DNA from: Pseudoips prasinana
Taxonomy: Eukaryota > Arthropoda > Insecta > Lepidoptera > Nolidae
Direction: 5' to 3'
NCBI GenBank assembly: GCA_951640165.1
Contig: OX621254.1
Location: 24,340,001 to 24,404,000, forward strand
DNA: 64,000 nucleotides
This document shows positions 38,850 to 49,500 of the stretch, piece after piece; position 1 is the first letter of the stretch; the number at the start of each line of letters is the position of its first letter. A program made the translations under genes and the position numbers. The notes under the pieces are model-generated. The model did no database searches and was not told the origin of the DNA. It was given only the letters and a program-made list of their open reading frames with translations.

Positions 38850-39990
38850 GTCTCTCTTCTGCCTACAACAAATGAGAGCCCGAGATCAAATGGAAAATTC
38901 TCAGTAATTTGATTGCTCTACCACAGTAGAGACGATAGCGGGACTATTATAGCAATGTAGCCTCGAGTCTCTTTTCTGCCTTTAAAAAATGTGAGCACGG
39001 GATCAAATGGAAAATATTCTGTAATTTGATTAGTCTACCGCAGTAGAGAGAAGAGCAGGGCTATCATGGCAATGTAACCTTGAGTCTCTTTTCTGCCTTC
39101 AAAAATGTGAGCACGGGATCAAATGGAAAATATTCTGTGATTTCATTGGTCTACGGCAGTAGAGGAGAGCAGGATTAAAATGGTAATATAGCCTTAAGTG
39201 TCTCTTCTGCCTTCAGCCTTCATAGGCTGACATGAGAGAGAAGAGACCTGTATACCAAGCGGAGTGAGATACACACCTATTGCACACGGCATAGCAATAA
39301 GCTGACGTCGGTACCGAGGACACTGACTAAAACATCCAAAACTACTCATGTTATGGGCTGCACAGTGTATAATAAACTACCATTGAGCATATCAAGTGCC
39401 CCAACCTTAATGAGTTTTAAAACTCGGTTAAAACGGTGGCTTATCGAGCAATCGTTCTATTCCGTTGATGAATTTATCCATTTCAAATCTAATATGTTGA
39501 CATAATAATATGTAATTTATGATTTTGACTTGCTGACTATGTTGTGACCTATTTTCTTTTTTATGTTTTTGAACAAATTATTATGTATTTGACTCAAGTT
39601 TAGTTTATAGTATTTTTGATTTGACATATTTTGACATTGTGTAGACATTTAATATATTTTTGTAATCATTTTCATGACATGTAAGAAATCTTACCAATAA
39701 ATGACTATTTGACTAAGACACGTAATGGCAAAAATTTCATTTTTTTTACATTAAGTTTCATTGGTCTAGCTCAGTAGAGTGAAGAGCAGGATTAAAATGG
39801 CAATGTAGACTTGAGTCACTTCTGCATTAAGCCAATGAGATTGAGTGGAATTTTCTGTGAATACATTGTTCTACCGTAGTGGAGAGAGGATAACATGACT
39901 ATCATGGCAATGTAGACTTGAGTCTCTCTTCTGACATCAGCCAGTAAGACCATGAGAGCCAATGGAATTTTTCTGTAATTCCATCGCAAA
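38850..39990. repeat. 117-bp minisatellite split by a LINE insertion
   Basis: GTCTCTTTTCTGCC-like phase marks at 38850, 38967, 39084 and 39200, then, after the insertion at 39248-39716, at 39814 and 39922. Each unit contains a GAGCACGGGATCAAATGGAA-like block, AATTTGATTNGTCTACC and CAGTAGAG. Divergence is higher on the right side. Confidence 0.85.
39248..39716 (+). mobile_element. 5'-truncated LINE, same family as 5331-6523
   Basis: From CTGTATACCAAGCGGAGTGA onward it is nearly identical to 6043-6523. Codes for the last 85 residues (KTRLKRWLIEQSFYSVDEF ...) to TAA at 39503-39505, then the 3' UTR and a TATTTGAC tail. Inserted into the minisatellite. Confidence 0.88.
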
Positions 39991-40755
39991 CTTTCTATAG
40001 CTATATAGGTACATACAATTCGATTGTATTTCGCATATTATCCTTTAAACTGATATCATACCAACAAAAGGCAGAGTCGATTATTCGACTATTTTATTAG
40101 GAATAATTAACTTAGAATTTTAATAATACGTATTACATCTTAGCCGTTGACTAGAGCATGCGTAACATAAAAAAATATTTATGAAGCAAACCATAATGAC
40201 TCAACCTTAAAGTGTAATTGATGCGTTTATTATTGTACATAATTAAAATTAATAATAATATAGTATACTATTTAACCATGCTAAAGAAATCTTGGGAACA
40301 TAATTACCGTTACATTTTGAACTCTATTTGCTTGAGATAATGTGTTAATAAATTTTTCACATCATTTAATTTGATGTTAGCTATTGAAGCGCTCATGTTA
40401 CATGACTGAAGTAAAATATGAACGTATGCCAAAATAATTTAAAAGAAGGATTTTATACAAAGAAATTATTTAATTAATCAGGAAATAATTACCCTAAATA
40501 GACATATATTACAAAGGCACATCATTATTAAATAAATGCACCTTTTTATATAATGTACTTGATTATGTAACACTTTATATACGATACAGGAAAAGTCCGG
40601 CATAATTGGGAATTCTCAGGCGGAACAGGTGTAGTATGCCAAATAACCGTATATAATCTGTTATTGGCTCACTGTTGCTTAGTTTATATTTAATTTTATG
40701 CTTAATAGCTGTTGGTTTTCCTATGTAAATAAATAAGCGTGTATTCTTCGGCCTA
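39991..40755. other. AT-rich interval, nothing recognised
   Basis: No gene, repeat family or splice pair found. A 103-codon minus-strand frame at 40575-40886 overlaps the following repeat and has no recognisable domain. Confidence 0.4.
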
Positions 40756-40980
40756 GAAATAATAACAGGGCTACCCCATACCATCCCGTGGGAGTGGTAA
40801 AAGGCGACTAAGGGATACACCAGGTAGACGGGCAGCAGCGCCATCTGTGTACTAGCTACCACCCAACTGCGGTCGCCAACTCGCATGCCAAGCGCAGTGA
40901 CTACGGCATGCCCCTCTAAACCTACCTAGTTGTGGAAACCTTTGGTAGAGGCCTATGTCAGGCAAATTTGTCTGCAAAAT
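40756..40980 (+). repeat. GCCAACTCGCATGCC-type dispersed repeat
   Basis: ACCATCCCGTGGGAGTGGTA, AAAGGCGACTAAGGGATACA, GCGGTCGCCAACTCGCATGC, ACTACGGCATGCCCCTC, GAGGCCTATGTCAGGC. A distinct subfamily of the repeat at 36000. Confidence 0.6.
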
Positions 40981-41321
40981 TGGAAATTCAAATTGTTGAT
41001 TAAGATTCATATGTATTGTAATTTAAAATATATTGTCGTCATTAAGGATTCGGCGAATAGTAGATTTAAAATCGTATAGCAGACTCTTGTTTCCTTGCAT
41101 TTCACCAAAGGTCTGTCCCACACACTGTAGGGCACTTATCATCATATGGCACAAGCGATGGGGCACTTTATCATGTGCCCCAACAACCGCGCACTCAAAG
41201 ATCTAATGGGCGATACTGACAATGCCATACTCTTAGCCAAGTTCTGAGCAGACACAATTCAGATTGTCATCGACACACTACGAAGAAGAATGGTTTATTT
41301 TCAGACTGAAGGCTAGGCTTA

Positions 41322-41570
41322 AAAAAATTCTGGGACGTTATTCACACACGGCCATTTTATCCCAAACTAAGCGGGGCTTGTACTATGGAAACCAGATAAC
41401 TGGTATACTACATATACTATTCTTTTTTGTAAATACAAACATATATAGATAATTACACCCAGTCTCAGGACAAACAGACATGTTCATGCTCATAAATATC
41501 TGTCCTGGGCGGGTCCCACCCAGGACAGATATTAGACCGAGTCGTGGGTTTGATTCCCACCCAGGACAGA
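41322..41570 (-). mobile_element. SINE A copy ending in an inverted SINE head
   Basis: Body reversed from 41322 to 41512; then CTGTCCTGGGCGGG/TCCCACCCAGGACAG at 41501-41529 forms a fold-back and a + strand scrap of the head follows (GTGGGTTTGATTCCCACCCA). 40981-41321 and 41571-42029 carry nothing recognised. Confidence 0.72.
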
Positions 41571-42029
41571 GAGAAAGAAAAGACCTTATTCGGCCAAAAG
41601 AGTACCTGGTTATTCCCAATATCGGACTTTATACAACATCGAGAAGAAAAGCGGATGCACAAAAGCGAAACATCATATTACATTCATATAAGATCATAAG
41701 ACACTTAAATATAGTTATTAACACGACGTATTAAAGTATAAAATTGTGCGACCGATGTGGACGTTTTATGTTAAGATCAATGGTCAAAATTTGGTTATTA
41801 ATAACATTATATTTTCTTTTATATATCACATAAATAAATAATTTTAAATAACAACGAAGAAATTTAAAATACTACATATTTACTTCAATTAATAATAGTG
41901 GGAAAGTGTCATTAATTTTCTTGCTTTCATCTCATTCTACTATGGTCGGATCCCAACCAATTTGTATTAATTACTGTCTAGAACATTAAGACGTCAACGC
42001 AGGCGAGAAGGGGCGCGGGACACAATGCA

Positions 42030-42295
42030 CCTTAAGAATTGCCAAACTGAAGTGGCAGGAGGCGGGGCACATAGCTCTTAGAGCTTACGACCGCTGGGGC
42101 AGAAAGATTCTCGAGTGACGACCACGAACCAATAGACGCAGCGTGGGCAGACCCCCCACACGGTGGATCGACGACCTTCCAAGGGTCGCGGGAAGCCGCT
42201 GGATGCGGGCAGCATAAGATCGGCCATTGTGTAGATCCTTGGGGAGGGCTTTGTCCAGCAGTGGACGTGTTTCGGCTGATATAATGATGATGATG
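42030..42295 (+). mobile_element. RTE-like LINE C-terminus with (GAT)n tail
   Basis: AAGTGGCAGGAGGCGGGGCA, ACGCAGCGTGGGCAGACCCC and GTCCAGCAGTGGACGTGTTT, ending ATGATGATGATG. Several frame breaks. Confidence 0.75.
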
Positions 42296-42374
42296 TGGTA
42301 TTTGTATATTATTGGCATTTGAAAACCAATAAAATAAAAACACCTGGCCTGGTATACCTGGCCTGTGTGAATGG

Positions 42375-42625
42375 TACAAGCGGTAGGGAAAAATCTCGTA
42401 GAACATTCTCCGACCAAATCGGAGATGGTCTCAAGAAGGGCCAGATCAGAAGTACCCTAAACCGGCGAGCATGTATGAAGAATATAATGACAGTAAACGA
42501 GGCAAAACAGGTATGCAAAGATCGTAACAATTGGAAATCCGTCGTCTCTGCCTACCCCTCTGGGAAACAGCCAACATGGGCAACATTCCTCGCATACAAA
42601 ATTACCGACCCCAGAGGAGCATAGG
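42375..42625 (+). mobile_element. LINE C-terminal fragment (SVVSAYPSGKQ family)
   Basis: Open frame SRRTFSDQIGDGLKKGQIRS, TLNRRACMKNIMTVNEAKQV, CKDRNNWKSVVSAYPSGKQ. The same peptide block is encoded at 47545-47640 (+) and 57850-58010 (-). I take it as the C-terminus of a LINE polyprotein. Confidence 0.6.
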
Positions 42626-42890
42626 GGTTCGAACCTCTGCTCAGGGTGGTACTGACTCCGACTTCGATAAAATTCCCCTTTTAATACATTTTTTTCCCCG
42701 TGGGAAAAAGTGGCTAAGCTCCATAGATTATGGTAAACCCTTTGAATGACGTTAAAGTAATGTTGTGTATTGGATTAGAAGCACACTTTCATTGAGCTTT
42801 TGTCGCAATTAATACCATCAATTCCAACCACTGATGAGACTAAAGCAAAAAATTCGTTGCCGTTCATTATTAGATGAAGTAAACCTATTA

Positions 42891-43056
42891 GGTCTGTGCA
42901 CACCCCGTTTATAAAGCGTGCGCGCCGTTGACGCGCGTATGTATCGCTACAAACGTCAACGGCGCACGCGCTTAAAAAACGTATCGATTCAAACAAACAC
43001 CAAACTGCTCTGTAGGATTTAAGCGCGCCGTCGAAAAAACGTGGTGTGCACAGTTC
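42891..43056. mobile_element. CG-rich Harbinger-like MITE, copy 2 (complete)
   Basis: GGTCTGTGCACACC at the left and GGTGTGCACAGTTC at the right as inverted ends; TTA on both sides (42888-42890, 43057-43059). Interior GCGCGCCGTTGACGCGCGTA, CTACAAACGTCAACGGCGCA. Matches copies 1 and 3. 43060-44085 beyond it has no recognised feature. Confidence 0.75.
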
Positions 43057-44089
43057 TTAGATCGTATGTACCTTTGTAACACTTTATTTCGTAAATATCA
43101 AAACAAGTTAAGGTTAAATTGAAATCATCTAAAATGGAACGAAAAATGAATTTATACCTAACAAGTATCAAAAATACATTACGAATTATTAGAAAAAGAC
43201 ACGTATTTACATTTTTATTACTTAGAAAAGGTTTACTATTTCCGTAGAAGAGATAACATTTGATATTCCAGAAAAAAAAACTTTTTTTTTCTTAATTCCA
43301 GGGTTAAGGTCATTAATTCCGATAATTTGGGATCTTCAACATTGGACTGACCTTCTAGGAACTTTAATAAATAAATAAATATAAACATATCTCGGCATTC
43401 CTGGCCTGTTATAAACCACGCACAAAAAGACGGGCGTCATAAATTTGAATGTAATTTCTTCACTATCTTAAATGTGTACAAAAAAAAATGGTAACCGTAG
43501 TTTTTAGTCTTGAATCCCTACCGGATCCAACAGTTTGAATACAGGTACAAGGGGTGAATAAGTAATGGAACCATTTCAGACTCCGACAAGAGATTAATTA
43601 ATACCACTTCGAGGCAAACATTGGGTTCAAAATGTCTGTTATGTGAATCCGTCAATATTCACCCCTGGAACCTGTTTCATCCCGTTTAAAGGTTCGTTTC
43701 AATATTTGGTTGAACACTTATGTACGTTTTATAATTGAAGATCAAAATATTATATTTTACAAATACCTCTCTAAACAAGTTTCTTTGAATATACTTTACT
43801 TTATACAAAACAATTAATAGCATTATGGAACATACTCCATACATGTTCAAAATATTTCGACCAAAAATAGCATCACAGTACATCAGATCATTGAAAAATG
43901 GACTTTAAAGTCGTGAATGTACAGTTCAATTCTCGTAGTCAGCTCTTAACATGGTCACACTTTTATCACAGTATAAATATGGACAGTAAGGTAACTAAGC
44001 CTAGTTGATGAAATAATTAACTATCCTCTATTAAAGATGTATGGTTGTAACTTTTAATGTTCTAGATACCTATTATTATTTTTTAGGGT

Positions 44090-44340
44090 TCGAGCCAAAG
44101 GGTAAAACGGGATCCTATTACTAAGACTTCGCTGTCTGTCCGTCTGTCACCAGGCTGTATCTCATGAACCGTGACAGACAGTTGAAATGCTGCCGATATA
44201 ACAACAAATACTAAAAAACAAAATAAAATAAATAGGGGGCTCCCATACAACAAACGTGATTTTTTTTGCTCGTTTTAATAGGTAATGGTACGGAACCCTT
44301 CGTGCGCGAGTCCGACTCGCACTTGGCCGGTTTTTTATTA
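44090..44340 (-). repeat. AAGTGCGAGTCGGACTCG-type repeat
   Basis: The reverse complement begins AAAAACCGGCCAAGTGCGAG, then GCACGAAGGGTTCCGTACCA, and ends with GACAGACGGACAGACAGCGA and a GGCTCGAACCC tail. A well-preserved copy. Confidence 0.7.
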
Positions 44341-44520
44341 ACATATTTGTTTTATAAATCAACAGGAAGGTTAAAATAAATAACCCGTTTTGATGAAGCC
44401 GAGTTCAAACAGTCGTATCCAACGCAATACGCACGTAGATTTTTCAAAAGATTGCGGAGATAAACTTATACGCTGCCACTCGTTTTGACGAGGCACTCAT
44501 TAATGACAGCGACAACCGCT

Positions 44521-44775
44521 TATAGTAGGAGAGCTGGCACGCATTTTGGGTAGTTATTTGTGGCAAGCTGAAAACTTGTCCTATAACTCTTCAGACTTCA
44601 GACTTGTCCTATAACTCTTCAAAATAAATTAAAAAATTTAGGGGTTGGTTTAGGCCCGCTACCCACCAGCCAGGTCTGCAGTTCCGTGTTGGGGTGTGTC
44701 TGAAGAGCTATAGGACAAGTTTTCAGCTTGCCTCAAATACCTACCCAAAAATGCGTGCCAGCTCTTGGACTATTA
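44521..44775. mobile_element. Palindromic MITE-like element
   Basis: Left arm GAGAGCTGGCACGCATTTTG ... GGCAAGCTGAAAACTTGTCC; right arm from GGACAAGTTTTCAGCTTGCC to TGCGTGCCAGCTC. Arms about 70 bases, interior about 105 bases. 44776-45680 carries no gene (a CATCATCATCC LINE-tail scrap at 45320-45460 only). Confidence 0.75.
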
Positions 44776-45689
44776 GGGGTCTTGTCGATGCGCATGTTTG
44801 TGTGAGTGTGCCGTTTCGACCGTTAGTAGGTAGTTTCCGTACTGTCCATTCTTATACTGAGCTTATATACTCCATCCCTTCAACTAAAGTCCAATTATCA
44901 ACATACATACATTACTAAGATGTTTAACAAGAGTGTAACTTGAGTTGGGTGGGATACCTAAACAGCTCTATCGACTTATTTTAGTATACCTTCAATTTGC
45001 ATTCGCAATAAGAATAAAAATATAAAAATTACCGCATTCGAGAACTCGACGAGTTAGCATCCCTTGAGAATGGTACGTGGAGAACTGTAACACGTGTTGG
45101 GTATCGTACCGGTGCATTTAATTTGCATTTTAATATTGTGTGTCTTGCTTGTGCCGGGGCATGGGTAAATGGGTGTAAAAAAAACATCATTACTACAAGC
45201 GATTTAAACACAATTTATATAAAGAAGGATATTATCAATTCGACTGTAGCCTTGTTTGTATGTATGTTACGCGATTTGTCCGTTGGTTGGAAACCGATTT
45301 TGTAAGTTCTCATATTCATTATCATCATCATCCTGATGTCGTCCACAGCGGGAGACAGACCTCTCCGAAAAGTTTTCACAAGGCTGCCATTCGGAGGGGT
45401 TTACCGAAATCACCGCGCTTGGTAGTTTAGCAGCGGACTTTTGGCTGAGCTGATGATAATGAACAATATACATAGTTCATTTCATGGAAGGATAGACCTA
45501 CTTAAGTATGCCACACTTTTATGTTACACCGACAGTAAGTGTTGCCCAAGTCGTGTAGAAGCGATAAACCACGTAATACACTACTGATATATAGATTCAT
45601 TTTGGCACGGTTCAAGTATTAATACATTTAATACACTTTTTTAAGGAAAACGATTAAATAGCTATTATAAAATATAAAATATATTATAT

Positions 45690-45775
45690 TCTCCTGGTAT
45701 ATTATTCACACACAGCGATCTGATCCCAAACTAAGCAGAGCTTGTACTATAGAAACCTAATAACTGATATACTTA
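45690..45775 (-). repeat. SINE A 3' fragment
   Basis: TATTCTCCTGGTATATTATT, TGATCCCAAACTAAGCAGAG and TTGTACTATAGAAACC only. Confidence 0.65.
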
Positions 45776-45889
45776 GGGTTGCCAACTTATTTTTACTAGA
45801 ATTAAATTATATTCAGGTCAATGAAGAATATTAAACAGTATTTTAGAAAAAATAACAGTATTTTATTTATTTATTGTTTTAAATACATA

Positions 45890-46170
45890 TTTTTAGAGAT
45901 GCTCGCTTCGAATTCCCCCCCCCCCCTCCCTCTCTAACTTCTAAAATAAGAGAATGATAAAACTAAAAAATATATATGATGTACATTACCAGCAAAATTC
46001 CACCGAAAATTGGTTAGAACGAAATCTAGTAAGTAGTTTTTTTAATACGTCATAAATCGTAAACCACAATTTAACTTTCATTTAATCAACTGAAATAATT
46101 GCGGCTACGGAACCCTTCATGGGCGAGTCCGACTCGCACTTTGCCGGTTTTTTATGTATTTAAAATATAC
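45890..46170 (-). repeat. AAGTGCGAGTCGGACTCG-type repeat (variant with poly-C run)
   Basis: The reverse complement runs AAACCGGCAAAGTGCGAGTC, ATGAAGGGTTCCGTAGCCGC, TAGATTTCGTTCTAACCAAT, ending with a G-run at 45917-45927. Same variant as 26190 and 48250. Confidence 0.7.
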
Positions 46171-46237
46171 TTTTATGAATATTGCAATATTCCATAAAGT
46201 TTTCTATATCAGTAGTATATGTGATCATGTGGTTTAA

Positions 46238-46345
46238 GGCTAGTACACATCAAGCTATACATTCCAATATAAGCTGATCTCGCGTTGTATACAATTTCCA
46301 TACAATAACAGGTCAGCTAATACTGGAAATGTATAGCTTGATATG
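46238..46345. repeat. Small palindromic element
   Basis: ATCAAGCTATACATTCCA (46248) is mirrored by GGAAATGTATAGCTTGAT (46324), enclosing GCTGATCTCGCGTTGTATAC. Possibly a distant relative of the 29434 MITE (ACACATCAAGCTA is shared). Confidence 0.5.
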
Positions 46346-46477
46346 ATAAAGGTTACACCTCGTACTCACAAATTAAGGTGATGGAACTGAATGTAATCAA
46401 TTCCTTTGCCTTTGGTAAGTTGAACTTACGCTTATACTTTGCTAATTAAGTTATTACTTAAGTAGGGCTCCTCTAGA

Positions 46478-46588
46478 TTATAACGGCGGAGGCTCTCGGA
46501 TGCCGTCGCTGTGTCGGGTCTTGCCGGCCATATCCAGGATAGCCTTCGCTTCAGGGTTGGTGTCTAGGATGCTCACATCTCGTTCATC
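46478..46588 (-). CDS. MEAK7: MEAK7-like last exon
   Basis: Acceptor TCTTGCTCCAG, 111 nt, phase 0, ending in TAA (46480-46478). Encodes DERDVSILDTNPEAKAILDM then AGKTRHSDGIREPPPL. The NPEAKAIL and RHSDGIRE blocks are the family's C-terminal signature. No AATAAA was found in the 100 bases after the stop. Confidence 0.92.
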   Translation of the reverse strand, partial: DERDVSILDTNPEAKAILDMAGKTRHSDGIREPPPL

Positions 46589-49500
46589 CTGGAGCAAGAA
46601 AGAATATTGTTTTATAGTTCATTATTTATTATATAAAAGATTAATTTGCTAATGCTTGCCTTTCACGCCGGAGGTCGTGGATTCGATGCCCATCCAGGAC
46701 AGATATTTGTGAGCATGAATATTCTGTTTGTCCTGAGTCTAAATAAGTTTGTATTTACAAAAGAAAAGTGGTATATGTCTATGTAGTATATCAGTAATCT
46801 GGTTTCCATAGTACAAGTTCTGCTTAGTTTGGGATCAGATGGACGTGTGTGAATAATGTCCCAGGATATTACTATATTATTTGTATTTTCTTCTTCTTAG
46901 CGTGTCAATGGCAAACGAATGAAACTGTTTTGACCCAGAACGTGGCCGCACTGAATGCCCTGCTTGTGGTCCTAAGATCCTGCCATGAACATGTGGCAGG
47001 GCAGGCTGGGCACGATGTTTTATGGGCCATGGATTGGACCGATGCCCCACAAATACAGTCTATTTTGGGGTTGCTCGACAGTCTCCAACAGTCATGTTTT
47101 CTTTTCTTCGGCCGTCCGGAGTCCATTTAGGAACTTCCAGATCAGGCACGGTAATAGATGTCCAGGCTTTCGAAAAGCGTGACAAAATCATCCGGTAAGC
47201 ATTTTTGTGCACGTCAGATGCTTCACATGACTGTTGATGACTGAGGGACGGGTCGTCAGTGGTTTGTATTTTAATAATATAATAATAATGTCCTGGGACA
47301 TTATTCACACACAGCCATCTGATCCCAAACTAAGCAGAGCTTGTACTATGGACACCAGATAACTGATATACTACATATACTACTTTTATTTTGTAAATAC
47401 CTACTTATATAGATAATAACACCCAGACTCAGGACAAACAGATATGCACACAAATATCTGTCCTGGATGGGAAACGAAACCACGAAGTCCGTCGTGAAAA
47501 GCAAAAAAAAATAAAAGTATACCCCGTGGAGCGTGAGTTCGATTGCGACCAAGACTGTAAACGTGGTAAAAAAGCCGTGCAATGATCGTGACAAATGGAA
47601 TTCCTTCGTCTCTGTCTACCCCTCTGGGAAACAGGCTCGAGTCTATGTGTGTATATATCCTGTTATAAATGCTTATTTTTATTGTTCTTCTATTTGTATC
47701 TTTATCTTGCAACCAAACCAATTCTACTATTTTCAAAACTAGATAGAGTTACTGTCTACTTACGGTCGTTAAAATTCTACTTACAACAGTGTTACCCATG
47801 GAGCTATTACAAAGAGGAGACGTTGTAATTCGATTTTTCTATGAAACAACGCGTGACATTTTGCGGGGGGGAGAGTGTGTTAGATCCCGCCTACTTCTTT
47901 ATTTTCCATCTACAATAGGTAAACTATTCGCATGTTTTGTCGACTATAATTAGTAGTAACGTAACTTTCTTACACTAGATGTCACTAGTGCAGGATGCAG
48001 CAGGGCCGGACTCATAACTTCGTACCAGGGAGTAATGTTTTTTTTTAACTTTTGCGAACCATAATGATATCTTTTTTTTATTGACAGTGATATTATTATA
48101 AAATAAATGCTAGAATAATGAGGTCATTGATGAATGACGTCTTGATATCTTTTTTTTATTGACAGTGATATTATTATAAAATAAATGCTAGAATAAAAAG
48201 GTCATTGATGAATGACGATTGAAGATTATGGGATTTTGTTAATGACGTATTTTACAAAAAAAGCGGCTGAGTCGGACTAGCCCATCAAGAGTTCCGAGCT
48301 GCAAGTATTTGAGTTTATTGAATGAAAGATAAATTGCTGTTTAAGATTCATGACGTATAAAAAAAACTACTTACTAGATCTCGTTCCAACCAATTTTCGG
48401 TGGAAGTTTGCATGGAATTGTATATCATATATTTTTTTTTAGTTTACTTTTATATTTTTTTTCTCTAAAAATATCAAATTCGTGCCAGTGGGTAACGTTC
48501 CTAGAATACTGGCAGCATTGCACGTTGCAGCAATGTTCAGTTGTTGAGCGAAATACAGGCCAGCATTTCGGGAACGTGTCGTTTCTACTAGTCGAGCTGC
48601 CGTTTCTCTATACATGGCCGATTATTAATATTCCGAATTGTTATTCATAATTATATGGGAAATAAAATTAAATATTTTATGGGTAAAAAAAACCGCATTG
48701 TTATTAAGCGATATATCCAGTTTTAAACAAGGTAAAGTTCCCTTCTTTAATTTTCTAAGGCCTTTTTTTGTTACTACGAAGTCTTCATCGTTAAAATGGC
48801 AAGAACAAAGGTCATTGGGCGAAATCTGACCCAGATAACGATAGTTTTCATACAAAAAGCAAATTAGTTTTAAATTGTTAAGTATTAACCTACATTAAAA
48901 TTTAGATAGTTATTTTTTTTTTAACCATGGGAATAAAATGTTAAAGATAAATAAAAAATAGGTAATAAATGTATTGATAAAACAATTCCAGTATATTCAA
49001 TGATGATCATACATCATGACATCATACAATTATTGTATCGTCTAAAAACGCCGCAGGCGCATCAATTTGATTTTGATGTCGGGCCCAAGACTAAAAATTT
49101 ACCTGTAGACATTGATCATGTCGAATAAAACTTAAAAACTCTTCTAGACTTGTTTTATTTTACTTATTTTATTTTTAAAATCATGTTTACTATCAAAAAA
49201 CCAATAAAAATGTACTAAGCCTTGTTATAATAAACCTTATTATTGTATTTTTATTTTTTAGATTTATGTTTTTTTCCCGTTGTCTGCGTTAATGCGACAT
49301 ATATATTCGTAATCTAGAGACGTTTATCTAAACATACTACCTATTTTCTTTTCTGTAGGCCGTGGGTATAGGTTCCATACTTAGTTGCCCAATGACCTTT
49401 TTGTATATTTAGAGGGAGACCAGTCTTGTCTGTTAATTTTTGCTATCCATTTTTGTCTAAGATTATCTTTAGATGGCAATCTGACAATGACTAACATTCA

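Noticed and set aside
38850..39247. CRISPR-like array (regular repeats)
   Set aside because: Whole 117-bp units repeat, with no unique spacers; eukaryotic minisatellite.
46849..47130. 93-codon + strand frame as a gene
   Set aside because: It starts inside a SINE tail and reads antisense to another frame; no domain. Most likely a transposon remnant.
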